Shown here: positions 54,560 to 64,000 of the stretch, one piece after another
How the letters are laid out: every line of letters begins with the position of its first letter
Numbering within the stretch: the first letter of the stretch is position 1
From: Diphasiastrum complanatum
Lineage: Eukaryota; Streptophyta; Lycopodiopsida; Lycopodiales; Lycopodiaceae
Length of the DNA: 64,000 nucleotides
Assembly: GCA_029204225.1 (NCBI GenBank)
Contig: CM055097.1
Span: forward strand, 72,369,706-72,433,705
Direction: 5' to 3'
Made by a program: the position numbers and the translations under genes
Notes under the pieces: generated by a model
The model's input: the letters and a program-made list of their open reading frames with translations, nothing else
What the model was told of the DNA's origin: nothing
Databases searched by the model: none

Positions 54560-56617
54560 CCCACCTACCATCATTTGACTTTGACCTCACCTTATAACTT
54601 AGACTTTGGGCCTTCAGATAGCTATATCTCACAATTTGAGTCAATCGGTAATGCGAATAACGAGGGAACTGACGTAGACAAGCTACGAATTTTCCCTACG
54701 AACTACGAACTAAGAAAGCAGACGCGCATATGGTACAGTCAAGTTGAACCAGGCCGTGTAGGAACCTAGCACTTGCTAAAAGACGCATTTCTGAACCAGT
54801 TCAAAGAGATTGGTTACAAATCTAGAATTCTTGGATGACTGAACAATGTTCAAAAGAAGGGTAAAGAATCCCTTCGCAAATATACACGTAAGGTTAAAAA
54901 TCTCATAGGAAAACTAACCGGTGTATATCCCGTAGATATGCAGATCGAATGGTTTTTGGCTGGTTTACTACCAAAGATTGATTAGTATTGCAGACAAGGG
55001 GACATGACCTCCTTAGCAGCAGTAAGAGCTAGTGCCAAAAATTTCGAGACCTCAAAACTAGCACGAAAGCGACGATCGACAAAGAAATCTCGAAAGTCGA
55101 AGACTGATTCTAGTGACAACGATGAAGATTCTGATTCTGATCTAAGTACCAGTTCTTCAAGCTCTAAATCTGAAAGCAGCGATTCATTAGAATTAGAAGC
55201 AGACAAAGGAGAGAGAAAGAATAAACGACGAATTAAACGAAAGGACGACACGAAAGTTGTTGAGGATAAGTCGTCAACTTCTAAAGTTGAAAAGCTTTGG
55301 AAGAGTAATGTGGCTGACCTTAATAAAAAGTTTAATGACCTGAAAGTGCATATCTCTGAAGTTGCAGATAAAAGACCAAAAGCGTCTTCTTCCAGCTCAG
55401 GAATGTGGTGTACAAAATGTGGAATTTCTGGACACACTAAGGAAGACTGCACTAATGTGAATGTCAAATACATTGAAGATCCTACCTAGGAGGTACTTTT
55501 TATTTTTCAAAATGATGCGACTACTAATTATGTACAGGGTACTACAGCATCAACCCAGTAGGATAGACCCAAGTTCGCACCAAGAAGGCATAATCCTCTT
55601 GAATTTGTTGGACCAGCGAAGTCTCAAACCGCGATTAAACCAGTTTCGGGCAACTGCTACAACTGTGGAGAGTCGGGACATTTTTCTCCTGATTGTCCTC
55701 AACCGCGAAAGTTGATTGGTTATGTACCATTATGTTCGAATTGTAGAGAGCCTGGCCACAAGTATCCTGATTGTCCTCAGCCGCAAAATCCGTGACCCAA
55801 ATATTAGTATGAAGCAACACCAGCTGCTGTAGACACGAAAGCGAAAGCTGCGACTGATGCTGTTGTGCAGAGAATTGACGTAATTGAGGGAAAACTGGCA
55901 AAGACAGAAGATCAGTCCTGGCCAAGTGACATGGAAAAATTATTCAAAGTCACAACGAGAAGCAAAAGCTCCTCGAAACCTGATCAGAAATCTTCGACAA
56001 AGCACAGAAAATTCTCGAAGAATAAATCATCTAGCAAAACAACGAACAAATCTACAACTAAGGAAGATATCAAAGATGACCCTGAATATGACTGCAATGT
56101 TGCGAAGTTATTTACAAAAGTTATCTCGGTAGAAGCAAAGGAAATCATCAACATTGAACTTCAGACAGCTGCTATAGAAAAGGTGGTCACTTTCGAAGAA
56201 GAGGACGAAGAAATCATGAAGATGAAATTGTCTAGCGCTGTTATCGATAAACCAACCTCAAAATCAAAGACGAAAGAATATGACATCGTGACTGATATTG
56301 GATCCCTTTGTCCGAACAATACTTTTGAACAGTTGTTGGCAGATAACACTTATTACAAAAAGCAACTGAAAGGTCTTTCTATGCCCAAAAAGAAGAAAAA
56401 AGTTTCTCTGCAAGATGCTGGTGTTTTGTTTAGTGATTTAGGTGATCTCGGTGCACCTGAGATTGATATTAACATTGCGGGATGTCTGATTGAAAAAGTG
56501 TCAATTGACTCCGGTTCCAATGTAAATATAATAACAAAAGACACAGCTCATGCTCTGGGACTGACTGACATTCAACCGAAACAGCGAAACATCAAGTTAG
56601 CTGATTTGACACGATGA
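54560..56617 (+). pseudogene. Tat/Athila-like gag with three CCHC knuckles, and protease
   Basis: The capsid-type segment reads WYSQVEPGRVGT and LLKDAFLNQFKEIGY near 54,730-54,815, then a Ser/Lys-rich stretch from 55,004. Three zinc knuckles follow: CTKCGISGHTKEDC (about 55,410), CYNCGESGHFSPDC (about 55,650) and CSNCREPGHKYPDC (about 55,738). A long Lys/Ser-rich linker leads to the protease motif VSIDSGSNVNIIT at about 56,500. Stops at 55,487, near 55,560 and at 56,615 break the frame. Confidence 0.8.
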
Positions 56618-56874
56618 AAACCTGTTGGAGAACTGAAGGATGTCACTGTCTACATTCAAGCCAAGCCATTCACAATGAATTTCATTGTTATCAAACCAAT
56701 TGGTTTGTCATCCTATTCTGTGCTGATTGGACGACCTTGGCTTTATCAATCAAATGCAAGTGTACATTGGAAATCCAGAGAGCTGAGATTCAGACTGGTG
56801 AGACCAATAATTGAGGTAAGCCAACAGAACAAATCATAACCTAGAGTCGTGACAATTATGAAGGTGAAACTCCT

Positions 56875-58514
56875 TTGTCCGACACCAGCTTCACATCAGA
56901 AGAATCTTCGTATGCCTTGAATATTTTTTCCAATGGATCTGATATTGAAGTGCAGTACTTTGAATGTTATGAGAATGTTGATGACGAAGAATTCTTCGAT
57001 GCCTGCGACGCTGAAGAGGATGTTTCGTATGAAGAAATTAATGTTGTAGACACGAACTCAAAAGAGTCTAACGACTCGAGTGACAAATCTGAACATGAAT
57101 TTGGTAACAAGAACCAGGTTGATGACAAGAAAACATCTATGGAGTCAACCATGCGTGAAATTCATGGCCATACTAAGGCCAATATGACAGAAGGTATCAT
57201 TTTACCAGATTCTACTGAACTGATTGAACTTGCACCTGGCAGATTTGTGCATGTTTCGAAGTCACTTGGAGAATCGGAGTTAGTGGAATTCACTAAACTA
57301 TTGAAGGAGTATCAAGACGTTTTTGCCTGGTCACTCGATGGTTTGAAGGGTATACCTGCAGAATTCGGAGAGCACCGAATTGATCTTAAGAAAGATGCTG
57401 TACCTATTCGACAGAGAAAATATCGTCTCAATCCTACGTACTCTCTCATGGTTAAGGATGAACTTAACAAGCACCTTAAGACAAGTATAATCTATCTCGT
57501 CTTAAGTAGTGAATGGGTTTCACCCATTGTTGTCGTCCCAAAGAAGAAGACTGGCAAAATAAGAATATGCCAGGATTTCCGCAAACTCAATGCTGCCACA
57601 AGGAAGGACCATCATCCTTTGCCTTTCAATGATTCCATCCTAGATCAGGTTGCTGATCAAGAGCGTTACAGAATCTATGACGGCTTTTCTGGATATAATC
57701 AGGTTGGAGTGCGAAAGGAAGATCGTTCAAAGACCACATTCACTACGGATTGGGGCACTTATGCCTACAACAAAATGCCCTTTGGTCTTTGTAACGCTCT
57801 AGCAACTTTTCAGCGAATTATGATGTTAATCTTCGCTGTCTTCCTGAGAACTTTTCTCGAAATATTTATTGATGATTTCTGTGTATACAGTGATATAGAG
57901 ACACACCTGCAAAAGCTGAAATTAACATTGCAACGGTGTCAAGATACTTGTTTATCTCTTCATCCAGAGAAATGTTTTTTTGGTATGAAAGAAGGAATAT
58001 TGTTCGGACACAGAATATCTAATAGAGGAGTAGAAGTCGACAAAGATAAAGTTGAGCTTATAAAAAATCTTTAGATACCAGCCAATTTCATGAACTAAGA
58101 GCTTTCTTAGGACATGTTGGCTATTACAGGAGATTTATTCAAAATCATGCTTCTATTGCTGCCTCTCTTACACATCTACTGAAGAAACACATAGAATACT
58201 TGTGGACGAATGAACAGCAGAAAGCATTCGAAGATCTTAAGCAAAGGTTGATTAATGCTCCTATTCTGAGACCACCCAACTGGGCTATTTTATTTCACAG
58301 TTATGTGGATGTTTTTGCATTTGCTATTGGCGTCTGTCTAAGTGAGAAGGACGACCAGAAGAAGGACCATCCCATTTACTATGCGAGTCGACAGCTCAGT
58401 GCATCAGAGAAGAATTATTTGGCTATAGAAAGAGTAGCACTTGGCATGATTTTCACTGTTAAAAAATTTGCTGGGATATGCATTTATTTTTCATGTGTAT
58501 CATTATGCTCTTAA
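56875..58514 (+). pseudogene. Tat/Athila-like reverse transcriptase and RNase H
   Basis: One frame of 399 codons holds the RT: EWVSPIVVVPKKKTGKIRIC, DFRKLNAAT, YDGFSGYNQV and the catalytic FIDD at 57,865-57,876, all intact. A frameshift at about 58,070 interrupts the connection (LRAFLGHVGYYRRFI in another frame), and RNase H resumes at 58,200 (AFEDLKQRLINAPIL, HPIYYASRQLSASEKNY). A second shift at about 58,480 leads to [20 protein letters not shown]. Confidence 0.85.
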
Positions 58515-59837
58515 GTATCTTGTAAATAAACCAGATCTATCACGACGAATTGCTCGATGGGTCCTACTCTTACAAGAATTTACTTATCAAGTAGAGCATT
58601 GTCAAGGAAAATATCATACGAATGTTGATTATCTATCGCAACTCAGCACCGAAAAAAGTGAAGACCCTATCAATGATGACTTTCTAGACGAACATTTATT
58701 TGAGATTTCATCTACAAATTCGTTATATTCTGATATTATTATTTATCTTAAGGATCAGATATATCTGAATGGTTACGATTTGGAGCAAAAGACAATTTTT
58801 CAATATAAGGTAGCACCTTACACAATTATTAACAATGTTCTGTACAAGCTTGGTGCTGACTATCAACTACAAAGATGTCTCGAAATTGAAGACATAAAAA
58901 AGGTCGTTATAGCCTTACACTCAGAAGATGCTGGTGGACATTTTGTTTTGAAGAATATAGTTAATAAGATATTGACTGCCAAGTATTGGTGGCCAACAAT
59001 GTTCAAGGATGTATCAAATTTCATTCGATCATGTGATCCATGCCAGAGATCTGGTAAGCCTACAAAGGCAATGAATTGGCCATTGACACCAATCCTGCCT
59101 CTTGTACCATTCGAGAAGTGGGGGATTGACTTTGTCGGTCCAATCGAACCTGTTACCCCACATACAAAATGTCGTTATATTCTAGTTGCCACGGATTATG
59201 CTACCAAGAACGTTGAAGCAGAGACGACGAAATGAAACAATGCGAAAACTGTCGCAACGTTCTTATTCAAAAGTATAATCACAAGATATGGTTGTCCACT
59301 TGAATTAATAAGTGACCGAGGAACACATTTTCTAAATGATACGATACGATTGCTAACAGCCTATTTTCTGATCAAACACAGAAAAACTACACCGTATAAT
59401 CCAAAAGCAAACGAGTTGACAGAAATCACAATGAAACAGACACCATATTTCCTTACATATGGTATGTATCCTATCTTGCCAATTGAATTCGAGGTGAAAA
59501 CCTTTCGTATTCAAGCTCAATGAACGGATGCAAGAATTATAAATGAAAGGGTGACTAATATTGAAGAACTAGCTGAAGTTCGAGAGACTTCACAAAAACT
59601 AACGGAGGAAATTCAGAAACAAAGAAAGAAGAAATATGATAGTCATATAAAAAAATGTGATCTTAAAGCTAATGATTATGTTCTGATATATGACAGTCGC
59701 CATCAAAAGTTCCCTAGAAAACTCCATATGCCATGGCTTGGACCGTATAAAGTCATAGAGGGTTTGACAATGGTTCTGTGCAACTTCGATCACTTGAAGG
59801 TGAACTATTACCGACACATATTAACGGGTCCAGACTG
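58515..59837 (+). pseudogene. Tat/Athila-like integrase with internal deletion
   Basis: The HHCC module runs from HSEDAGGHF to CDPCQRSG (about 58,918-59,055). The core has the first Asp in WGIDFVGPI and the second in ISDRGTHFLND (about 59,310). After YNPKANELTE the usual 50-60 residues carrying the rest of the catalytic helix are missing and the text jumps to TPYFLTYGMYPILPIEFE (about 59,443). The C-end reads FPRKLHMPWLGPYKVIEG. Confidence 0.8.
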
Positions 59838-59879
59838 AAGAAATACTACCTTTGACCAGAATTTTTTATTTATTTACTT

Positions 59880-60320
59880 ATTCTTATTATTTTTTAGTAT
59901 TTTTTTGAAAATAATCGTGAATTTTCTTTCATCTTGTCTAAAAAAAAATTTTTGCGACATTTTTTTTTCTCTTTTCTTTGCTTTCTAGAAATTTTTGAGA
60001 AATTTTCGTGAATTTTTCTTGGCTTCTCTCAATCTTTCAATATCATTTTAAAAGTATTTTCGAGATTTTTTCGAGAATTTTTTTTTATTTTTTGAGACAC
60101 TAAAATTGTTAATCAAATTTTCGTAAATCATTTTCAAGAATTTTTCTAGAATTTTTTTAGCATTATCTCCAGTTTTTCGAGAAATTTTCTAGTATGTTGC
60201 TAAAATTTTCGTAAGTTTCTATATATTTTTTTAAAAGATCCTTCGAGAAAGTTTCGCGAAACTTTCTAGAATCTTTCTAGCATATTTTTGAGAATCTTTT
60301 GAAAATCTCTCGACCTACTT
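59880..60320. repeat. AT-rich block of TTTTCGAGAAATTTT words
   Basis: About 400 bp between integrase and the accessory ORF repeat variants of TTTTCGAGAAATTTTC, GAATTTTTC and CTAGAATCTTTCTAG without a fixed period. Non-coding. The position corresponds to the pol-to-ORF3 spacer in Athila-like elements. Confidence 0.55.
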
Positions 60321-60698
60321 TTTGTATCCCTCCATTAAAGATAATGGCCACGTGATCATCATTATTCACACGTGTGTACGCTCACAGATATTGTTTTTCC
60401 TTAATTTATTTTTTTCTTTTTACAAACTATCTTCCTTCATTAAAGATCGATCTGGCAAATTATAGTTTCAAACATTGAGCCATGCACGTCCTCCATAAAT
60501 GGAAGTGCCAGTTGTCAAGTAACCATGCCACATCATCATCCCTTCCACACCGCTACTACTTATCAGAGTTATTTTCCATTTTTTCTCTTTACACTTTCTA
60601 CCTGCGAAGTTTATGCTTTCATGCACTCACTTTTTGTGATCAAAGCACCTTTTTGCGAACTATTGCAATCTACGAAGCTATCGTTCAACATTCGAACA

Positions 60699-61505
60699 AT
60701 GTCTTCCGCATCAGGTTTGAGCTCTAATATCATTTGGAAAGCACGCGCAGAAATTCGTCTGGCATCCATCCAGTCCTTTTTGGATCGATGCAGGTTGGGT
60801 GATTTGAAAGTGGACCCCTCTATCATCCTCTTTGAAGTCAGTACTGAATTCATGAACTCCATCCATTCAATTTCGAAGGTGGACTTCAAAGTTCACGTAC
60901 GAGGTCAATTCTTCACTATCACTGAAGACCTGTTTTGCACAGCTCTCGGATTACCTTTGGATGGGAGGCTGCTTTCAACTAATAAAGATTCAGTAGATGA
61001 AGCTGTCCATTTCTTAAGCAATTGTTTTGTACCCACAAAGGGGTACAAAATCTCTATGATCCGAGATACAACATTCAAGCTGTTTTGTAGATATGCAAAC
61101 CAAACAATCTTTTTGACGGATGCGGATGCTACCATTTCAGTTCAAAATTTTGGATATATATTAGATGCTCTTGCGAGTAATCCAGTGTGCTTCGGCGTTA
61201 TCACATACAAAGCCTTTTTGCGCTGGATTAAGCACCAAAAGTTTTCTGGAGTTGGAGCCCATGTATCTCAACTCTGCTCTCATTTTGACATATTGAGCAA
61301 TCAAGAGAAAACCATGCTGACAGGAAGATTGTTGGTTCCCAAGCCAATAGATCTTTCCAGCATCTTTTTTGTACCTATTCTGGTCCGAGTTGATGGTGCA
61401 CCAGCAATCGAAGTAGCAGCCACCACTACTATGGAGACTGAAGCTGTATTGAAAACTGCATGCAAATATGCAGTGTCGGGTTTTTCGCAATTTTTGTCTG
61501 TGTAG
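60699..61505 (+). CDS. Accessory ORF downstream of Tat/Athila-like pol, 268 aa
   Basis: An uninterrupted frame starts at MSSASGLSSN (60,699); an upstream in-frame ATG at 60,525 would add a hydrophobic 58-residue stretch (FPFFLFTL). The middle reads KVHVRGQFFTITEDLFCTAL followed by GLP, which resembles the plant transposon-protein domain often found in extra ORFs of Tat/Ogre and Athila elements (VRGK..F....I...LGLP). It is in the same orientation as pol and about 860 bp behind it, the place of the env-like ORF in Athila. No clear transmembrane segment is seen in the shorter form. The last 20 or so residues run into a short repeat (from about 61,450), so the true C-end may be lost. Intact here, unlike the pol genes. 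Function unknown. Confidence 0.6.
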   Translation: MSSASGLSSNIIWKARAEIRLASIQSFLDRCRLGDLKVDPSIILFEVSTEFMNSIHSISKVDFKVHVRGQFFTITEDLFCTALGLPLDGRLLSTNKDSVDEAVHFLSNCFVPTKGYKISMIRDTTFKLFCRYANQTIFLTDADATISVQNFGYILDALASNPVCFGVITYKAFLRWIKHQKFSGVGAHVSQLCSHFDILSNQEKTMLTGRLLVPKPIDLSSIFFVPILVRVDGAPAIEVAATTTMETEAVLKTACKYAVSGFSQFLSV

Positions 61506-61630
61506 AAACCCGTGTAAAACTTGCAGTGTTGCCTGTTCGAAACTCCGTGTAAAAACACAATGTTGAGTTTTTTGCATTTTTTGGCTGTGTAGAAAAATGC
61601 GAGTAAAAACCAAACTGTAGCGATAAAAAT
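61450..61630. repeat. GTGTAAAA/GCAGTGTTG repeat, copy 1
   Basis: About 180 bp contain two diverged units of about 95 bp (each with a TCTGTGTAGAAA-type or GGCTGTGTAGAAA core). A stretch beginning TGTGTAGAAACCCGTG matches 63,926-64,000 in the same orientation. It replaces the end of the accessory ORF. Confidence 0.65.
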
Positions 61631-61739
61631 ATAGATTGTTTCAAAATATTTTATTTTCTACAAATTACATTTGAGAGAGTAAAATCTAGAGAAGGAAGGA
61701 AAGTTGTTGAGATGAGTAGGAGTTAGATTAAACTCCAAC

Positions 61740-63925
61740 ACTCCCCCTTAAGCTAACTGCTATGAATCTGATTTGCAATTGAGATTTAACATACCTACTA
61801 AAGTAGAATGTTTATCTCTAGACAATGGCTTTGTCAAAATATCAGCCAACATAATGTCTGTATAATAGTAACTTAGTACAACATCTTGACTCTGAACTTT
61901 CTCTCTAAGAAAATGGAATTGAACTTATATATGCTTACTTCTATTATGAGTTCGTGAGTTCAGAGAAAGAGCTATGCATCTTTGATTGTCGCACTAGAGT
62001 ATTGTTGGATTGATCTGTGGGAATTGCAGATCCTGCAGCAGCCTCCTTAGCTAGATTATTTCCTTCACTGTCGATGTAGCTACAACATATTCTGATTCTG
62101 TGGAGGATAGAGAAATGTATTTATGCTTTCTGTTGTTCCATGAGATGGGTCCTCCTGCAAAGAAACAAATGTAGCTTGATTTGAATTTTTTGGTATCCAT
62201 ATCTCCTGCCCAATCTGAAATTATATTTTTTGGTATCCATATCTCCTGCCCAATCTGAATCTAAATAGGTGGTCAATGTGAGTGTAGCTTCTGCATTGCT
62301 GTAATAGCTCAAAGCATAGTGCTTTGTAGCTTGAATGTACTTCAGTACTCTTTGCAAAGCTTTCCAGTGTCGTAGGCCTAGATTGGACATGTATTGAGAT
62401 AGTGTGCTTACTACGTATGCTAGATCGGGTCGTGTGCAGATCATAGAATACATAATAGATCCTATGACAGACTGATAAGGATACCTACACATTTCTTGTT
62501 GATCTGCTTGAGTTTTGGGACACATGTCTTTGGACAGCTTAGCTTCTGGGTCCATAGGTGTGTGTCATTGGGCTTGCAGTCCTCCATGCCATATCTGCGG
62601 AGTACATTAGTCAAGTAGAATTCTTGGCTTATAGCTATCCTTCTGCCTATGCGATCTTTGCTGATCTCCGTACCAAGAAGGTAATAAACTGGGCCTAAAT
62701 CAGTCATTTCAAACTCTGATGAAAGCAGAGATTTGGTTTCCAGTAATAACTGATTTGAATTGCTGATAATTAAAGAATCATCAATGTATAAAGCTATTAT
62801 GACATAGCTTGACCGTTTACGCTTGAGATATGCATTGTAGTCTACAGAGTAAGAAGTAAAACTGTGCTGCAACAAGAAGTGATTAGTTTTGTCATACCAG
62901 GCCCTAAAAGCTTGCTTAACACCATGTAAAGCCTTATGCAATTTACATACTAGTGCTCCTTGCCTTGCAGGACGTAACCTTCTAGTTGATAGATGAATAT
63001 ATCTTCTTGTATAAATCCATGTAGGAATGTCATCCGGACGTCCATCTGGTGAATGTCCAAATCTTCTACAGCAATTGTAGCCAATAAGTACAAATAGGCT
63101 GATGCTTTACCACTGGACTAAAGGTCTTAGTGTAGTCTATCCCATATACTTGTTCAAAGCCTTTAACCACTAGTCTAGCAATGGTGCATGCCACATGAAG
63201 ACAAATAGTCATTCATCTCATTAAATAATCTCCCCTTGAATCAGACCGTAGGGCTTTGATTCTCTGACCAATCTGATTCTCAACATATTGCTTGAATTAT
63301 TTGAAGCAATTGAATGCTTCTGACTTGTTCTTAATGAACATTACTCGGTAAAACGGGAGTAGTCATCAATGAATGTAATAACATATAGAGCCTTACCCAA
63401 GGAAGGTACGCTCATAGGACCACATAAGTCACTGTGTATTAGTGATAGAATGGACTTGGCTCTTCTGGCCTGTTCTCTTGGAAATCTGGTTCTAGGTTGT
63501 TTGCCTAGTAAGCAACTTTCACAAACAGATTGATTAGCTATAGTAATAGCATTTATATTCATGTCCTTGATCATTTTGTTATGATGCATATACAAGATTG
63601 AGCACATATTTAGATGTCCTTATCTCTAATGCCATAAATTAGCATCTGAATGACTCACAAAAAGTGCAACATCGTGACTCAGTATGTACAAATTTCTTTC
63701 TCTAGAAGCAGAGAGGATTTTCTTTGAATTTTCATCTAAAATAGTACGTCGCCTAGCAGTAAGCAAAGCTCTATAGCCTTGATCAATGATCTTGCTAATA
63801 GACACTAAGTTCTTTGTTAATATTGGTATATAAAGTACACCAGTAAGCTGCCTAGTGATGCCATCAGAGAACTGTAGTCGAATAGAGCCTTGGCCTTTGA
63901 CTTGATATGAACTGGAGTCTTCGCC
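61740..63925 (-). pseudogene. Copia element H: protease, integrase, RT, RNase H, LTR start
   Basis: On the minus strand from 63,925: protease end (GQGSIRLQFSDGITRQL, YIPILTKNLVSISKI), integrase (CESCLLGKQPRTRFP, LIHSDLCGPM, TFIDDYSRF near 63,345), RT (ALHGVKQAFRAWYDKTNHFL, catalytic YIDD near 62,790) and RNase H (SVIGSIMYSMICTRPDLAYV, DSDWAGDMDTKK). Frames break at several points, and a 40-bp tandem duplication disrupts RNase H at about 62,190-62,260. At the end, the purine tract TTAAGGGGGAG is followed by TGTTGGAGTTTAATC at 61,740, the start of a 3' LTR that runs down toward 61,620. Gag and the 5' LTR are missing; the protease is cut at 63,925 by the short repeat. Confidence 0.87.
62187..62260. 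repeat. 40-bp tandem duplication in copia H RNase H
   Basis: TGGTATCCATATCTCCTGCC occurs at 62,191 and 62,231 with identical CAATCTGAA following. The unit is not a multiple of three, so it shifts the RNase H frame. The copies are nearly identical, hence recent. Confidence 0.9.
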
Positions 63926-64000
63926 TGTGTAGAAACCCGTGTAAAACTTGCAGTGTCGCTTGTTAGAAAACTCTGTGTAAAAACACAATGTCGAGTTTTT
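63926..64000. repeat. GTGTAAAA/GCAGTGTCG repeat, copy 2
   Basis: The last 75 bases match 61,498-61,572 closely (TGTGTAGAAACCCGTG, AACTTGCAGTGT, GTGTAAAAACACAATG) in the same orientation. It continues past the window edge. Confidence 0.75.

Larger units (their letters stand above)
54530..59837 (+). mobile_element. Tat/Athila-like Ty3/gypsy element: gag-pol
   Basis: In order: capsid-type gag, zinc knuckles, protease, RT, RNase H and integrase, with no chromodomain. The RT style (MPFGLCNALATFQRIM, FLEIFIDDFCVYS) is that of the non-chromoviral Tat/Athila branch. Stops and frameshifts occur throughout. No LTR was recognised on either side; the 5' end meets the (GA)n region and the 3' side runs into AT-rich DNA and an accessory ORF. 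Confidence 0.8.

Overview
The window is nuclear DNA from a plant with a large, repeat-rich genome. One conserved plant gene is spread over 34 kb by introns of up to 9.5 kb, and almost everything else is retrotransposon or DNA-transposon debris. The gene is plastid-type (CYP97B) and the repeats are plant-type Ty1/copia, Ty3/gypsy, LINE and hAT. A fern or another long-intron lineage such as a gymnosperm would fit, but the sequence alone does not settle this. No bacterial operon, CRISPR array, rRNA or credible tRNA gene was seen.

Host gene. On the minus strand, nine exons between 50,180 (ATG) and 16,076 (stop) join in phase, with GT..AG at every junction, into a 570-residue CYP97B-type cytochrome P450. 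It is complete: transit-peptide-like N-terminus, I-helix AGHETT, ExxR, PERF and the heme-Cys loop. Introns 1, 2 and 4 are each just over 9 kb and each holds a different mix of mobile elements. Intron 8 holds a hAT-type element with a perfect 8-bp target duplication.

1-16,000, downstream of the gene: a mosaic of decayed Ty1/copia fragments in both orientations, a solo LTR with TIR and 5-bp TSD (5,789-6,510), a 5' LTR plus primer-binding site of a Tat/Athila-like Ty3/gypsy element inserted into copia RNase H (9,302-10,040), then AT-rich DNA.

16,000-50,200, the gene. Intron 8 has the hAT-type element. Intron 4 has a related 186-bp MITE, a near-complete minus-strand copia element and an internally deleted LINE ending in a hairpin plus (CT)n tail. 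Intron 3 has a copia-type primer-binding site. Intron 2 has a LINE RT fragment, a chromodomain Ty3/gypsy element and two more LINE tails. Intron 1 has a copia LTR pair bracketing a second LTR with PBS and a broken hAT transposase gene, plus a LINE zinc-finger fragment.

50,200-64,000, upstream of the gene: a promoter-side region with small tandem duplications, mostly featureless AT-rich DNA, a copia 5' end cut by a long (GA)n tract, then a Tat/Athila-like Ty3/gypsy element with three CCHC knuckles and, downstream of pol in the same orientation, a 268-residue accessory ORF. A minus-strand copia fragment bracketed by copies of a short repeat ends the window.

The most unusual features are: (1) three LINE-type 3' tails with the same hairpin but different, compensating stem sequences; (2) several short, dense clusters each built from one self-complementary word, two of which can be tied to hAT-type elements by target duplications; (3) the intact P450 whose introns each became a separate transposon nest.
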